A stretch of DNA of 64,000 bases from Lachnospiraceae bacterium (GTDB lineage: Bacteria > Bacillota > Clostridia > Lachnospirales > Lachnospiraceae): NCBI GenBank assembly GCA_019421365.1, contig JAHZFJ010000010.1, positions 1 to 64,000 of the forward strand, read 5' to 3'. Within the stretch, counting starts at the first letter, position 1; the number at the start of each line of letters is the position of its first letter. Below the pieces are notes generated by a model that worked only from the letters and a program-made list of their open reading frames with translations, was not told where the DNA came from and ran no database searches. This document shows, piece by piece, positions 8,545 to 18,840 of the stretch. Position numbers and translations under genes: made by a program.

Positions 8545-9831
8545 CTATTTAGAATTGATTATCATATTTTCAATAAAGGTGCCGTAACCTTTTGTTGAAT
8601 CTTGAATAAACACATGAGTAACCGCTCCTATTAATTTGTTATCTTGAATTATAGGGCTACCACTCATTCCTTGTATAATCCCATTTGTCACTTTTAATAA
8701 TCTCTCATCTGTAATTCGAATAACCATACCCTTATTTTCTGCAGACGGATTCAAATTAATTTTTTCTATTTCTATCTCATAATCTTTTATTTCATTCTCG
8801 ACCATGCACCGAATATAAGCTTTTCCTAATTTTATATTTTGTTTTAAGCCTATATCCATTACTTCGCCTTGTTTTATCTTATTCTTGTTTTCACCTAATT
8901 TCCCATATATACCTTGTGTAGTGTTAGAATTTATCGAACCTAACTTATTTTTTGAACTTTGATTAATAACACCAAGTATCTCTCCTGGCTCACCTGATTT
9001 TCCTTTGACTATATCGATAATCTGAGTTGTAAATATCGAGCCTTGACTAATTTCCAATACAGTACCCGTATCCATATCAGCAATCGGATGACCTAATGCT
9101 CCGAACTTATTATCTGTAGTGGTATAAGTAAGTGTACCAATACCTTGTGTATCTTCACGAATCCATACTCCTACTTTATAATTTCCATCTGTGCTTTTAA
9201 CTGGTATTACTTTAAGTTTTATTATTTCTCCATTTCTACGCACTGAAAATTCCATACTATGGCCGTTAGACTTGTTAATACAATCCATTACATCATCGAT
9301 TGTAGAAACTGTCGTATCGTCTATAGCAACAATATAATCGCCACTTTTAAGTATATTTAATGCAGGTTCATAATTCATTCCATCACTGCACGCAACATCT
9401 CCAGTACCAAGAACAAGAACTCCATCTGTACTAACGTAAATGCCTATTGGCATACCTGATGGCATAACCTCCACACTTTCAATAACATCAATGTTAATCT
9501 TTTTTAATGTAAATTTGCCAAATAACTTTAAGTCTACAGAATACGCACCTACTTGGGAAGATTGAATAGAAAATGGCTTATTCAAATTGATATGGATTTT
9601 ATCCTTTAAATTCTGTTTATTATCAACATTGAATACATTAACTTGTCCAATTTCTATATCTCCTTCAACAGGGAGATCAAAGTCAAATGTCTCTTCCGTC
9701 CCTACAAGAACACGTATGTTACTAGGTATATTTGATGCCATTTTTTTTATTCCCATGTCTAAAATAACCATCAAATCTAAAAAAACTAGTATTATCAATA
9801 CACCCCTGTAAATCTGTTTTTTACTAGACAT
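8545..9831 (-). CDS. spoIVB: SpoIVB serine peptidase (family S55)
   Basis: Forespore-secreted protease that triggers pro-sigmaK processing in Bacillus by acting on SpoIVFA. One N-terminal membrane anchor lies near residues 8-25. A PDZ-like domain spans about 120-215. The S55 peptidase domain includes GALGHPIADM and the catalytic serine motif GMSGSP (388-393). The 428 residues match clostridial homologues. It lies between recN and spo0A, the conserved order. Whether a SpoIVFA/FB target exists in this organism cannot be seen here; clostridial targets can differ. Confidence 0.95.
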   Translation of the reverse strand: MSSKKQIYRGVLIILVFLDLMVILDMGIKKMASNIPSNIRVLVGTEETFDFDLPVEGDIEIGQVNVFNVDNKQNLKDKIHINLNKPFSIQSSQVGAYSVDLKLFGKFTLKKINIDVIESVEVMPSGMPIGIYVSTDGVLVLGTGDVACSDGMNYEPALNILKSGDYIVAIDDTTVSTIDDVMDCINKSNGHSMEFSVRRNGEIIKLKVIPVKSTDGNYKVGVWIREDTQGIGTLTYTTTDNKFGALGHPIADMDTGTVLEISQGSIFTTQIIDIVKGKSGEPGEILGVINQSSKNKLGSINSNTTQGIYGKLGENKNKIKQGEVMDIGLKQNIKLGKAYIRCMVENEIKDYEIEIEKINLNPSAENKGMVIRITDERLLKVTNGIIQGMSGSPIIQDNKLIGAVTHVFIQDSTKGYGTFIENMIINSK

Positions 9832-9916
9832 GAAATCACACCTCTCGCTCCTGTTGTCATTATAAACTTTATTTTACCTTTGTTCGATTAGTATATGTGA
9901 TTTCTTAATAATAACC

Positions 9917-11599
9917 CTAGTATTTTTTTGTGTTACTTGCCAATTCTTTCATTTCTCTTGCATTCTGAATTACTGTATCAGTTAGTTCAGCTCCACTTAA
10001 CATTCTAGCAAGCTCTTGAACAGATTCAGTTTCACTTAACCTGCGAATCTTTGTAGTTGTACTATTTTCACTTGCTTTCTTTTCAATAATATAATGCTCA
10101 TCCGACATTGCTGCAATTTGTGGTAAATGCGTAATGCAAAGTATCTGATGATTCTTTGCAATTAAAGCCAATTTCTCAGAAACTTTTTGAGCTGTTCTAC
10201 CACTTACACCAACATCAATTTCATCAAAAATTAATGTCTCAATCGAATCATTATTTGCTAAAATCGATTTAATAGCTAACATAATTCTAGATAATTCACC
10301 CCCTGAAGCTATCTTACCAAGTGGCTTCATATCTTCTCCTGGATTAGTCGAGATTAGAAACTCTGCATCATCTATACCATTATAAGTAAAATCAGAAAAT
10401 GTTCCAAAATGCATATCAAATTGAACATCAAGGAAATTTAAATCAATTAGTGCCTCCTTAATATCTGATGATAATTTACTTGCATTACGTTTTCTTATTT
10501 CAGATAATCTATAAGAGAGATCTTCTAAATTGGTTCGCTCAATCTCAACTTTCTTTCTTAATTGATTTATATAATTATCATAATCTAAATATTTTTCTAA
10601 TCGTATTTTGCTTTCTTCACAATATTTTAAAATGTCTGTAATAGTGTTCCCATATTTTGATTTTAAATTATGAATTAAATCTAATCTTTCTCCTGTTATA
10701 TTCAATTCTTCTCGGTCCACATTTATCTCTTCAAGATAATCTGCTATATTCCTATTAAAATCATGAAGCATATCCTCAAGATCAGATATAAAACTTGTAA
10801 ATTGGCCAACCTCTTTATCATAACTTTCTAATTTTGATAAAATCCTTGATGCTTGCCCAATAGAATCAGAAACTGAGCCTGAATCATCATTCCCAGTAAG
10901 TTGATATACGTTAGATAAACCTTCAACTATACTATTAGCATTCGATAATTTCTTATAGTGTGCGCTTAATTCTTCATCTTCTCCCTCTTTTAACCTAGCA
11001 GTTTCAATTTCATTAATTTCATATTCTAAAAAAGATATTTCTCTAATCCTCTTATCTTCATCGACTGCTACCTCATTCAATTCGTTCAAGGCATTACGAT
11101 AAGCCTGATAAGAATGCGCAACCTTTTCCTTTAAATCTTTAATCTCGTCTTTCGCATATCGATCAAGAATATTGAGATGTGTTCTCTTATGTATTAACGA
11201 TTGGTGTTCATGTTGCCCATGAATATCGATTAATAAAGCTGATATATCTTTCAATAATGAAGTTGGAACAATTTCCCCATTCACTTTGCTAACACTTCTG
11301 CCATTCATAATTTTACGAGAAATAATAACCTGATTATCTTGCATAGGTACATCAAGTTCTTTTAATGCCGTTATACAATTAAAATCTTCAACTTGAAAAA
11401 CCAATTCTACTAAAGCATAATCAGCACCTTTCCTTATAATATCTTTTGGTACCTTGGCTCCAAGTGCAATATTAATTGAGCCTATTATGATTGATTTACC
11501 TGCTCCAGTTTCTCCAGTTAATATATTCAAATTATCAGAAAAATAAACTTCTACCTCATCAATAATTGCTAGATTTTTTACATGAAGATTTAATAACAC
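9917..11599 (-). CDS. recN: DNA repair protein RecN
   Basis: SMC-like ATPase acting early in double-strand break repair. Walker A GETGAGKS is at 29-36, a long coiled-coil centre spans about 160-370, and the ABC signature SGGELSRIMLAI, Walker B LIFDEIDVGVSG and the H-loop lie near the C-terminus. At 560 residues it is full length. In Bacillus and many Clostridia argR sits directly upstream of recN. Here the upstream neighbour is the BI-1 gene and argR is about 28 kb away, so the ancestral argR-recN junction has been opened. Confidence 0.97.
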   Translation of the reverse strand: MLLNLHVKNLAIIDEVEVYFSDNLNILTGETGAGKSIIIGSINIALGAKVPKDIIRKGADYALVELVFQVEDFNCITALKELDVPMQDNQVIISRKIMNGRSVSKVNGEIVPTSLLKDISALLIDIHGQHEHQSLIHKRTHLNILDRYAKDEIKDLKEKVAHSYQAYRNALNELNEVAVDEDKRIREISFLEYEINEIETARLKEGEDEELSAHYKKLSNANSIVEGLSNVYQLTGNDDSGSVSDSIGQASRILSKLESYDKEVGQFTSFISDLEDMLHDFNRNIADYLEEINVDREELNITGERLDLIHNLKSKYGNTITDILKYCEESKIRLEKYLDYDNYINQLRKKVEIERTNLEDLSYRLSEIRKRNASKLSSDIKEALIDLNFLDVQFDMHFGTFSDFTYNGIDDAEFLISTNPGEDMKPLGKIASGGELSRIMLAIKSILANNDSIETLIFDEIDVGVSGRTAQKVSEKLALIAKNHQILCITHLPQIAAMSDEHYIIEKKASENSTTTKIRRLSETESVQELARMLSGAELTDTVIQNAREMKELASNTKKY

Positions 11600-11724
11600 T
11601 TTGGCTCCTCCTCTCTTTCTCTCGTTCTCTCGTTCTGTTCATATTTTCGCATACCAAACATTTGTTCTTTTTTTCATTTTAGCATATGAATAAAACAAAT
11701 GCAAGACAGATTTTAAAAATCAAA

Positions 11725-11763
11725 AAAAGAGAAGTTTTCAACGTAGTCGAAAACTTCTCTTTT
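11725..11763 (-). terminator. Intrinsic terminator after the BI-1 gene
   Basis: Perfect 15-bp arms AAAAGAGAAGTTTTC / GAAAACTTCTCTTTT with a 9-nt loop. It is likely bidirectional and lies 20 nt beyond the BI-1 stop. Confidence 0.85.
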
Positions 11764-11782
11764 ATTCTTATTCATCTCATTC

Positions 11783-12721
11783 TTAATCGTTACTTCTTCC
11801 AAATAGACGAAGTAAATATAAGAAGATGTTAATTAAATCAAGATATAGCATTAATGCTCCAAACATCGCTAAAACTGTTGTAGAATTATTAGTATTTTGC
11901 TTTGCTAATGCTTTGATTTTTTGAACATCATATGCTGTTAACCCGATAAATACTGCTAAACCGACAGCTGCAAGCGCTAAACTCAACCCACTACTCTTAG
12001 CAAATATATTAAATATCGATAATAAAATAACACCTGTTAAAGCCATAATACCAACGCTACCAAGTGCGCTCAAATCACGTTTTGTAACCAAACCAAAGAT
12101 AGCTAATACTCCAAATACTGCAGAAGCCAACACAAACATAGTTACAATAGAACCAAGCTCATAAGCTAAGAATATAATTGACAATGTCATACCATTAACA
12201 ATTGAATACGCCAATAGCATAATAGCCGACATAGCAACATTGTTTTTCTTCATAGCGGTTTGAGCTAAGATAACCGTTACAACCTCTACAATTATAATAC
12301 CATACCACATTACATTGGACTGTATTAACTGATAGATAAGATTTGATTGTGCTGTTGCATAAGCAGATACAGCAGTAACTAATAAAACAGCAAACATGAA
12401 CGCAAACGTTTTAGCCATTACATTCTGAACCTTTGCATCTATATTCTGATTTGAATAAGGCGCTGCATATTCGCCATACGTTGCACTAGCACTAGCATCA
12501 CTATAGTTACTATATTGATTACTATATCCATTACTGTATTCATTATGAGAATTAATTGTATTAGATGAACCGTTTAAGTTGTAGTTAGAACCGTCCATAG
12601 AGAAATTACCCTTTGGTGTTACATTCTTAGGTTCTCGCGCTCCATCTGCACTTCCTGATGTGTAAAAATTAAATACATAATCATTATTGTCTCTTGAATT
12701 CGAGTTTTGATTATTATCCAT
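11783..12721 (-). CDS. Bax inhibitor-1/YccA family membrane protein
   Basis: Seven-helix membrane protein of the BI-1 family, whose bacterial members (YetJ) conduct or leak Ca2+. From residue about 105 the sequence is a run of hydrophobic helices ending in DLINIFLYLLRLFG, a BI-1 hallmark. The first 100 residues are a low-complexity Asn/Ser/Tyr-rich cytoplasmic tail, unusual in length. The ATG at 12721 has AAGGGG 9 nt upstream; a start 13 codons earlier lacks a site, so I chose the internal one. Monocistronic with its own terminator. Confidence 0.85.
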   Translation of the reverse strand: MDNNQNSNSRDNNDYVFNFYTSGSADGAREPKNVTPKGNFSMDGSNYNLNGSSNTINSHNEYSNGYSNQYSNYSDASASATYGEYAAPYSNQNIDAKVQNVMAKTFAFMFAVLLVTAVSAYATAQSNLIYQLIQSNVMWYGIIIVEVVTVILAQTAMKKNNVAMSAIMLLAYSIVNGMTLSIIFLAYELGSIVTMFVLASAVFGVLAIFGLVTKRDLSALGSVGIMALTGVILLSIFNIFAKSSGLSLALAAVGLAVFIGLTAYDVQKIKALAKQNTNNSTTVLAMFGALMLYLDLINIFLYLLRLFGRSND

Positions 12722-12883
12722 TATAAAATGCCCCTTTCCTTGGTCTGGAGACCTGTGCATAGCAGGTATATATGGTCTTAAACCTAAGTTCTCAACCTAA
12801 TCTCTCCATTATTTATTTTTACAACTCTCATCATAATTACTATAATTATGATAAAACTATTTACAATATTATTATAATATCAC

Positions 12884-12917
12884 ACAGGTCCGTGATAGTC
12901 AAACTACACGGACCTGT
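12884..12917 (-). terminator. Hairpin after the Big_2 surface protein gene
   Basis: Arms ACAGGTCCGTG / CACGGACCTGT with a 12-nt loop, 16 nt beyond the stop. The tract after it is AT-rich rather than pure T, so efficiency is uncertain. Confidence 0.6.
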
Positions 12918-12932
12918 TTAGTAAATATTCAA

Positions 12933-15900
12933 CTATTTTATTTTATTAACAGTAACTCTACAATAGAACTTAGTTCCTCTATATGTTGCAACTATTGTAG
13001 CTTTACCCGGCTTTCTAGCAATTACATTGCCTCGATTATCTACCGTTGCTACGCTCATATTCGTTGACTCCCATGTTACACCAGTAGATACACTTTCAAG
13101 GTATAACTGATGTTGTGAATATTGTTCTATAGTAAGCGCTGTTCTACTAATACCAAGAACAGTTACCGTGGCTGTGTCCATCTTACCACTAGTTGTGTAC
13201 GCAGTTATTGTACAAGTTCCTGGGTGTTTTCCTGTTACTTTACCTGTTGACTTATTAACTGTTGCCACGTAATCGTTATCTGACTCCCAAGTAACACTAT
13301 CTGTACTTGTAGGCGGCGTAACAGACTTAGGCATTACCTTAGATTGGTTAACCGCTAATACGACATCATCAGTAATGATGGTAATATTCGAAGCACTAAC
13401 CGCTGCCTTTACTTCAACACGGCAAACAGCTTTCTTGTTACTACTATCCTTTGCCTTCGCAGTTATATATACAATACCTGGTTGTAAAGCATATACGGTA
13501 CCTTTTGAATCAACCGTAGCTATAGATTTATCGCTTGAAGACCAAGTTACCGACTTATACGTTGCACTCTTTGGCGAAATAGTAGCTTTCAAAGTAGCTT
13601 TTCTACCTGCAACTACTGTCATTGAATACCGATTTAATTTCACACTAGTTACCAAACGTACTACCCGTATCTTACATGTAGCCTTAACTCCACTTCCATC
13701 TGTAGCTGCCGCTGTAATTGTTGTTGTACCATATTTTTTAGCAGTAACTTTACCAGATGAATTTACAGTAGCGACAGAAGGATTGCTTGAAGTCCATTTG
13801 ATCTTCTTATTAGAAGCTGTTGTTGTAACAGTTGCTTTTAATTGTATAGACTTCTTATACCCTAGCTTATAGCTGGAATGATTTAATTTGATTTTTGTTA
13901 CATTCTGCTTTACTGTAACTACGCAGAATGCCTTATAACCATTTTCTTTTGTTGTAACTGTAATGATTGCAGTACCTGCTTTCTTACCTGTTACTTTACC
14001 CTTAGAAGAAACCGTAACTATGTTTTCATTGGAAGATTCATATGTTACTTTTGGGTTTGTAGCACCGTTTGGTGTTACAGTTGCCTTTAATGTGAATGAT
14101 TTACCTTTGTAAATCGTCTTTTTATCGTAATTGAGTTGTAATCCTGATACTTCCTCTTCTACTACTACGTTACAGTACGCAATTTCACCATTAGCAAGCT
14201 TCGCCATGATAATTGTAGAACCTTGTGCTATACCTTTAACCACACCTTTATCTGTAATAGTTGCTACAGCTGTGTTTGTAGATGTCCAAGTAATATTAGC
14301 CTCAGTAGAGGAAGTTGGATTTAAGGTATATGGTATCTGATATTCCTCTCCTACTTGCACTACAACATCTCTTAAGCCAATGGAAATACTCTTTGCCTGT
14401 TCTTTAACATAAATTGTACAAGTGCCCATGAAGTTTCCTTCTACAGTTCTTGCAATGATCGTTGTTTCGCCAACTGATACTGGTGTAATTAAACCAGTTG
14501 AAGCATTAACAGTTGCGACAGAAGGTTTTGTTGACGACCAAGTAACCTTCTTATTCCCTGCCGTTGTTGGCAATACCGTATATCCAATCGTTGTGGTTTC
14601 ACCCATATAAACGATCTTTTCGGTGGACGCTAGTTTTAACCCCGTTACGGATTCTGTAACTTTAACACGACAGTATTTGGTCTCTGCATTCGTACCAGGT
14701 GCAGAAGCTGCAATAATTGTTTCACCAGCCGATAATAACTTTAATTTACCACCTTCTACAGTAGCAACTTTTTCATTACTAGAAGTCCAAACAATATCCT
14801 TTGCACTTGCTGTTGATGGTTGTACTGTAGCTGTTATCGTATATGTGCCTTGTGATAATGGAACTTCTACACTTGTATCTGATAATGTAATACTTTCAAT
14901 TACTTCTGTAACAGTAACCTTACAAGTACCAAGTACGATATTATTCGTACTAACTGCCATAATTAATGTTTCACCAGCTTTTTTACCTGTTACATTAGCA
15001 ATTCTTGTACTTCCTGTTTCTGCTTTAACAGTTGCAATATTCTCATCTAGAGAAATCCATCTTAGATCTACGCTAGTAACTCCAGATGGTTCAAAAACTG
15101 CTTTCACTGTTTTAACATCATCAACGAATAAGGATAATTCAGATGGAGTAATTGTAATCTTACTTGCTGATGAGTATACATATATCTTACAAATTGCTCT
15201 CTTAACAACGCCATCAACTACGGCAGAAGCAATAATTTCAGCTTCACCATCTTTAACACCAGTTAAATTACCATCTGCATCGACTGTAACAATTGATTTA
15301 TTAGAAGATGTCCAAGTAACATCGGCTATATTATTGTTTGTTACTTTCAATTGCAATACATTTGGACCTACTGGTATATTTGCTTCTGTAACATTTAACT
15401 TAAGTCCATCTGCAATTTCAACCTTTAATGTATATTTTGATCCAGCTGCTTCCTTATATAAATCTGCATAGTCTGCCTTTAGAGTCATAGTAATTTCAGC
15501 TGTACCTTCTTTAAGTGCAGATAATTCACCATTTGAATATGAAATATACTGTTTCGCCGAAGTAGGTACATCAATATTAAAATGATTTAGTGCTTGGATA
15601 TTAGAATTGTCTAATAAACTGTATACGTCATTAACATTCATACGAATGGTACCAGATCCAGTGTCTGCTATATTGTTAAAGTGAATTGGAATATCAAAGT
15701 ACATATGATTTGGATATCCATCATTATATAGATAATTTTCATTAATGATTTCTTTCTTCCCAGTACCTCCATCACCGATATATGTATTCATATAATATCG
15801 ACCAGCTTTTGATGAAGAGTTGACATTAACTTTATTAGAAACTGTGTCCGCTGTTAACTTAACTTTATCAGTAGGCTTCATAGTCGCCAGTGCTGCGGTA

Positions 15901-16817
15901 TCAATAACCTCATCACCTTTACGTTGATAGATCATGTAATAAAGTTCAGAAGCTACCGTAGAGTTAACATAGAACAGATCACCACTTGTTTGAAAGGGCT
16001 TAAAAACATGAGCTTTATTGTAGTCTGTTATGATTTCTGTAGCATCAGACATTGGAAGAGAACTATACCCGTGGGGCATTACCAATACATCAATTGTATC
16101 ACTTATAACCCTTCCTGAATTAGCCTTCGTTACAGCCTTTCCTGTTATGGTACAATACCCTGCCCCAACAGCTTTTATATTACCAACATTATCCACTGTT
16201 GCTACTCGGCTATTAGAAGTTGTCCATGTCATAGCATAGTTTACATTATTGTAAGCAAAACTCAAATTACTATTTGTTGGTTTTGTTTGATACGAGGTGG
16301 CATATTTCATCCCTGCCTTTGTATCTAAAACCAATACTCTGTTTTTATCATCTTGTTTAATAGGGAAAGCAGCATTATCTGTAGAGTCAATACTAAACCC
16401 AACAAAAATTTCACATGCCAAGGTACTTGTTGTACCATTATTATCATATTGGAGCGTAACTGTAGCTTGACCAGGTCGCTTTGGCGAAATCTTGATTTGT
16501 TTACCTTTAATTTCTCCACCACCAATTGCGCCTGTTTGTTCTTTAATATCAACAACTTCTCCATTTTCTGGTGTTACAGTCCACGTAAAATCAACACCAA
16601 CTGTTGTATTGTCAGAAGAAGATATTCTTAGGTCAACTTCACCTTCATTTAGTACTAATTCCGTAACAGGCGTTGTTGATGATCCAGAATACAAATTATA
16701 AGAAGATGCAGCCTTAGCTACTTTTATTGTTATTCCTTTCCCATCTAAGAAAGACACCACAAACGCCAATACTAATGTCAGTGCTAATACCTTTCTTAAG
16801 ATTTTATTCATTTTCAT
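12933..16817 (-). CDS. Large secreted Big_2 (Ig-like) repeat surface protein
   Basis: 1294 residues. The first ~37 residues form a Sec signal peptide (KILRK, hydrophobic core, cut near AKAAS). The rest is a chain of about a dozen bacterial Ig-like group 2 domains, recognised by the recurring pattern W-T/S-S-S/T-N ... VATV ... G-x-V ... G-x-x-x-I; one copy near residue 420 is degenerate. There is no LPXTG, SLH domain or C-terminal membrane segment, so it is either secreted or bound to wall polymers. An AGGAGG site precedes the start. Adhesion or wall scaffolding is a guess from the fold. Confidence 0.85.
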   Translation of the reverse strand: MKMNKILRKVLALTLVLAFVVSFLDGKGITIKVAKAASSYNLYSGSSTTPVTELVLNEGEVDLRISSSDNTTVGVDFTWTVTPENGEVVDIKEQTGAIGGGEIKGKQIKISPKRPGQATVTLQYDNNGTTSTLACEIFVGFSIDSTDNAAFPIKQDDKNRVLVLDTKAGMKYATSYQTKPTNSNLSFAYNNVNYAMTWTTSNSRVATVDNVGNIKAVGAGYCTITGKAVTKANSGRVISDTIDVLVMPHGYSSLPMSDATEIITDYNKAHVFKPFQTSGDLFYVNSTVASELYYMIYQRKGDEVIDTAALATMKPTDKVKLTADTVSNKVNVNSSSKAGRYYMNTYIGDGGTGKKEIINENYLYNDGYPNHMYFDIPIHFNNIADTGSGTIRMNVNDVYSLLDNSNIQALNHFNIDVPTSAKQYISYSNGELSALKEGTAEITMTLKADYADLYKEAAGSKYTLKVEIADGLKLNVTEANIPVGPNVLQLKVTNNNIADVTWTSSNKSIVTVDADGNLTGVKDGEAEIIASAVVDGVVKRAICKIYVYSSASKITITPSELSLFVDDVKTVKAVFEPSGVTSVDLRWISLDENIATVKAETGSTRIANVTGKKAGETLIMAVSTNNIVLGTCKVTVTEVIESITLSDTSVEVPLSQGTYTITATVQPSTASAKDIVWTSSNEKVATVEGGKLKLLSAGETIIAASAPGTNAETKYCRVKVTESVTGLKLASTEKIVYMGETTTIGYTVLPTTAGNKKVTWSSTKPSVATVNASTGLITPVSVGETTIIARTVEGNFMGTCTIYVKEQAKSISIGLRDVVVQVGEEYQIPYTLNPTSSTEANITWTSTNTAVATITDKGVVKGIAQGSTIIMAKLANGEIAYCNVVVEEEVSGLQLNYDKKTIYKGKSFTLKATVTPNGATNPKVTYESSNENIVTVSSKGKVTGKKAGTAIITVTTKENGYKAFCVVTVKQNVTKIKLNHSSYKLGYKKSIQLKATVTTTASNKKIKWTSSNPSVATVNSSGKVTAKKYGTTTITAAATDGSGVKATCKIRVVRLVTSVKLNRYSMTVVAGRKATLKATISPKSATYKSVTWSSSDKSIATVDSKGTVYALQPGIVYITAKAKDSSNKKAVCRVEVKAAVSASNITIITDDVVLAVNQSKVMPKSVTPPTSTDSVTWESDNDYVATVNKSTGKVTGKHPGTCTITAYTTSGKMDTATVTVLGISRTALTIEQYSQHQLYLESVSTGVTWESTNMSVATVDNRGNVIARKPGKATIVATYRGTKFYCRVTVNKIK

Positions 16818-17072
16818 GTTTAAATTCCTCCTCTGTCATACTTAATCTTAATACCTATTATCCTCTTTAGAATCGTCCCTGATTCTAAAGGAACTCGAAC
16901 AATAGTTAAAATCCTTTGCACTAAATAAACTCCTAACTCAGTATTTCAATAACAAAGGACATATATATAGTTATCTAATTTATCGACTAATCAAACAAAA
17001 AACATTAGTCTTTACTGTATATTAAGAAAATATTTTGACAAAAACATGTCATTTATCAGCAATTCTGTTTAA

Positions 17073-18041
17073 TTATTCCAGTACATAGGTCCTAGTCAAG
17101 GTATGTACCATATCGATATATAGTTGTTTACATGCTTCTTCTTGTCCAAGATTAATGTATTCTAAACAACACTTTAGATAATCTTGCCATAAGGACATAT
17201 AAATCTCATCCTGCTCCGAAAGAACATTAATTGTATTCACTATGGAAGGTGCTAGATCATAATATTGCTCGACCAATCTTGTCCCTTCCTCAGTTCCAAG
17301 GAGATAAGAGTCGCGGAATGCACGAAATGCTTGTAATTCATAGCAATCATCTGGCTTTCCTAATGAATCACATACCGCTGTCGTTATGAAACATAACTTT
17401 CTTTTCTTAAATCCGTCTCTTATCTCTGTAAAATCTGCTTTACTAAACATTTGTGAAGGGTAGCGTTTACCCCATTCTTCTGTTATAGAATCTGCAATAA
17501 GTTCTGCTACTTCTAATTTTGTTTCTCGAATCATAGGTACTGTAAATAAAGCTAAGACAAAACGATTTTCATCAACCTTCTTTGTGTTCGTTACCTTGCC
17601 ATTTGCAGTACGTTTTATCTTACATACCTCTTCCATATCATCTAGAATTTGTGTTACCCATAAATCAACTAATTGTTTTTCTGATTCTACTGAATATTCC
17701 TGCTTCGATAACTGTAACCCTATAATATACGGTATCCTTCCACATGCTTTATCAAGAGTTTGAATTACCGGAAAACTTTCATCAAGATATCTCTTAAATG
17801 CATCTTCATACAAATTAGATTTAAAGGATTTCATTAAGTCTTGATATTTCAGTATAATACTTGAACCTTGATTCATAGCAGTATCACAAAGCTCCTCATA
17901 TTCATTACAGTTTCCCTCAATCTTCTCTGTACTAACAACTTCAATTTTCTTCCCGCAATACATACACACGCAAGTAGTTAGCTCCTCTGGTACTTTTAAA
18001 AGTCCCTTGCAGAAAGGACAATTCATCTCTTTAAAATCCAT
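17073..18041 (-). CDS. Zinc-ribbon protein with CFI-box domain
   Basis: 322 residues, cytoplasmic. The N-terminus has two CxxC pairs (NCPFCKG near 8-13 and CMYCGKK near 27-33), a rubredoxin-like zinc ribbon. The middle is helical without a motif I can name. Near 217-250 the segment CFITTAVC, then LRxFRDxxL-type residues, matches the CFI-box C-terminal domain found in many Firmicute proteins of unknown function. It lies 50 nt after the UppS-like gene on the same strand and may be co-transcribed. Function unknown. Confidence 0.7.
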   Translation of the reverse strand: MDFKEMNCPFCKGLLKVPEELTTCVCMYCGKKIEVVSTEKIEGNCNEYEELCDTAMNQGSSIILKYQDLMKSFKSNLYEDAFKRYLDESFPVIQTLDKACGRIPYIIGLQLSKQEYSVESEKQLVDLWVTQILDDMEEVCKIKRTANGKVTNTKKVDENRFVLALFTVPMIRETKLEVAELIADSITEEWGKRYPSQMFSKADFTEIRDGFKKRKLCFITTAVCDSLGKPDDCYELQAFRAFRDSYLLGTEEGTRLVEQYYDLAPSIVNTINVLSEQDEIYMSLWQDYLKCCLEYINLGQEEACKQLYIDMVHTLTRTYVLE

Positions 18042-18091
18042 CTTATCTTCCTCTCTTAGTTAAGTCGGCGGAGTCGCCGACCTTAGTAACA

Positions 18092-18697
18092 TTATCCACC
18101 TAAAGTAACATCTTGTTTTTGATACCATTTGATCGCATTTTCAAAATGTTCATTCTTATAATCCGGCCACAAATCATCAACAACATAAAAATCAGCATAT
18201 ACCGACTGTACAGGGAGAAAACCCGACAACCGACACATGCCACCCCAACGTATAATCATATCAATTCTTGATATTGCCTTTGAACCAAAACCATTACGTA
18301 GGTCCCAATCCCAGCCATAATTCACCAAGAAGTTTACCTTCGTCTTAGAACTATCTTCCTCTGGATCCCTTTTAGTATATGGTAATAATTCCTCAGGAAA
18401 AAATTTGGAATCTGTATTACCAACAACCAATAGCGATACTGCCTCATTCTCAATTAATTTGACTGCATCTGTGCATGCTTGTTGGAACGCTTTAATTTGT
18501 TCTTTTGGCCGTTTGCAGTTATCCACCGTAAACCCATAATACGTTATCTCTTCTACTCCAAAACGCATTGCTTCTTTCAAAACTTCTAGTCCAGGATTCA
18601 AACCATGTTGATATCCATCTTTCTTATCCATACTTTTATCTTTGGCCCATCTCCGATTACCATCAGGAATTATCCCAACATGTCTAGGAATTCGCAT
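18092..18697 (-). CDS. Short, divergent undecaprenyl diphosphate synthase-like protein
   Basis: Cis-prenyltransferase family. N-terminal HVGIIPDGNRRWA (6-18) is the family signature with the catalytic Asp12. The C-terminal part aligns with the RTGGE...FLLWQ...YAE...WPD region but reads IRWGGM ... YAD ... LWPDY, so two acidic/threonine positions used for Mg and substrate in UppS are changed. It is 201 residues against about 250 in the family; the shortening is in the middle. I chose the ATG at 18697 because AAGGAG lies 8 nt upstream. Probably a paralogue, not the housekeeping uppS. Confidence 0.75.
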   Translation of the reverse strand: MRIPRHVGIIPDGNRRWAKDKSMDKKDGYQHGLNPGLEVLKEAMRFGVEEITYYGFTVDNCKRPKEQIKAFQQACTDAVKLIENEAVSLLVVGNTDSKFFPEELLPYTKRDPEEDSSKTKVNFLVNYGWDWDLRNGFGSKAISRIDMIIRWGGMCRLSGFLPVQSVYADFYVVDDLWPDYKNEHFENAIKWYQKQDVTLGG

Positions 18698-18840
18698 ATA
18701 ATACACTCCTTAATTATATATAATAGACTTGCAAAAAACTACTTATATTTTAGTATTCCTTATTTTCAAATTCCTAGACATATTCTTCCTAATTTACTCG
18801 ATAATATTACTCATCAAAGTGTGATCAGAACCTATTTAAT

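Noticed and set aside
13375..15471. Several long plus-strand frames across the Big_2 gene
   Set aside because: They mirror the repetitive beta-strand codons of the real minus-strand gene; no ribosome sites.
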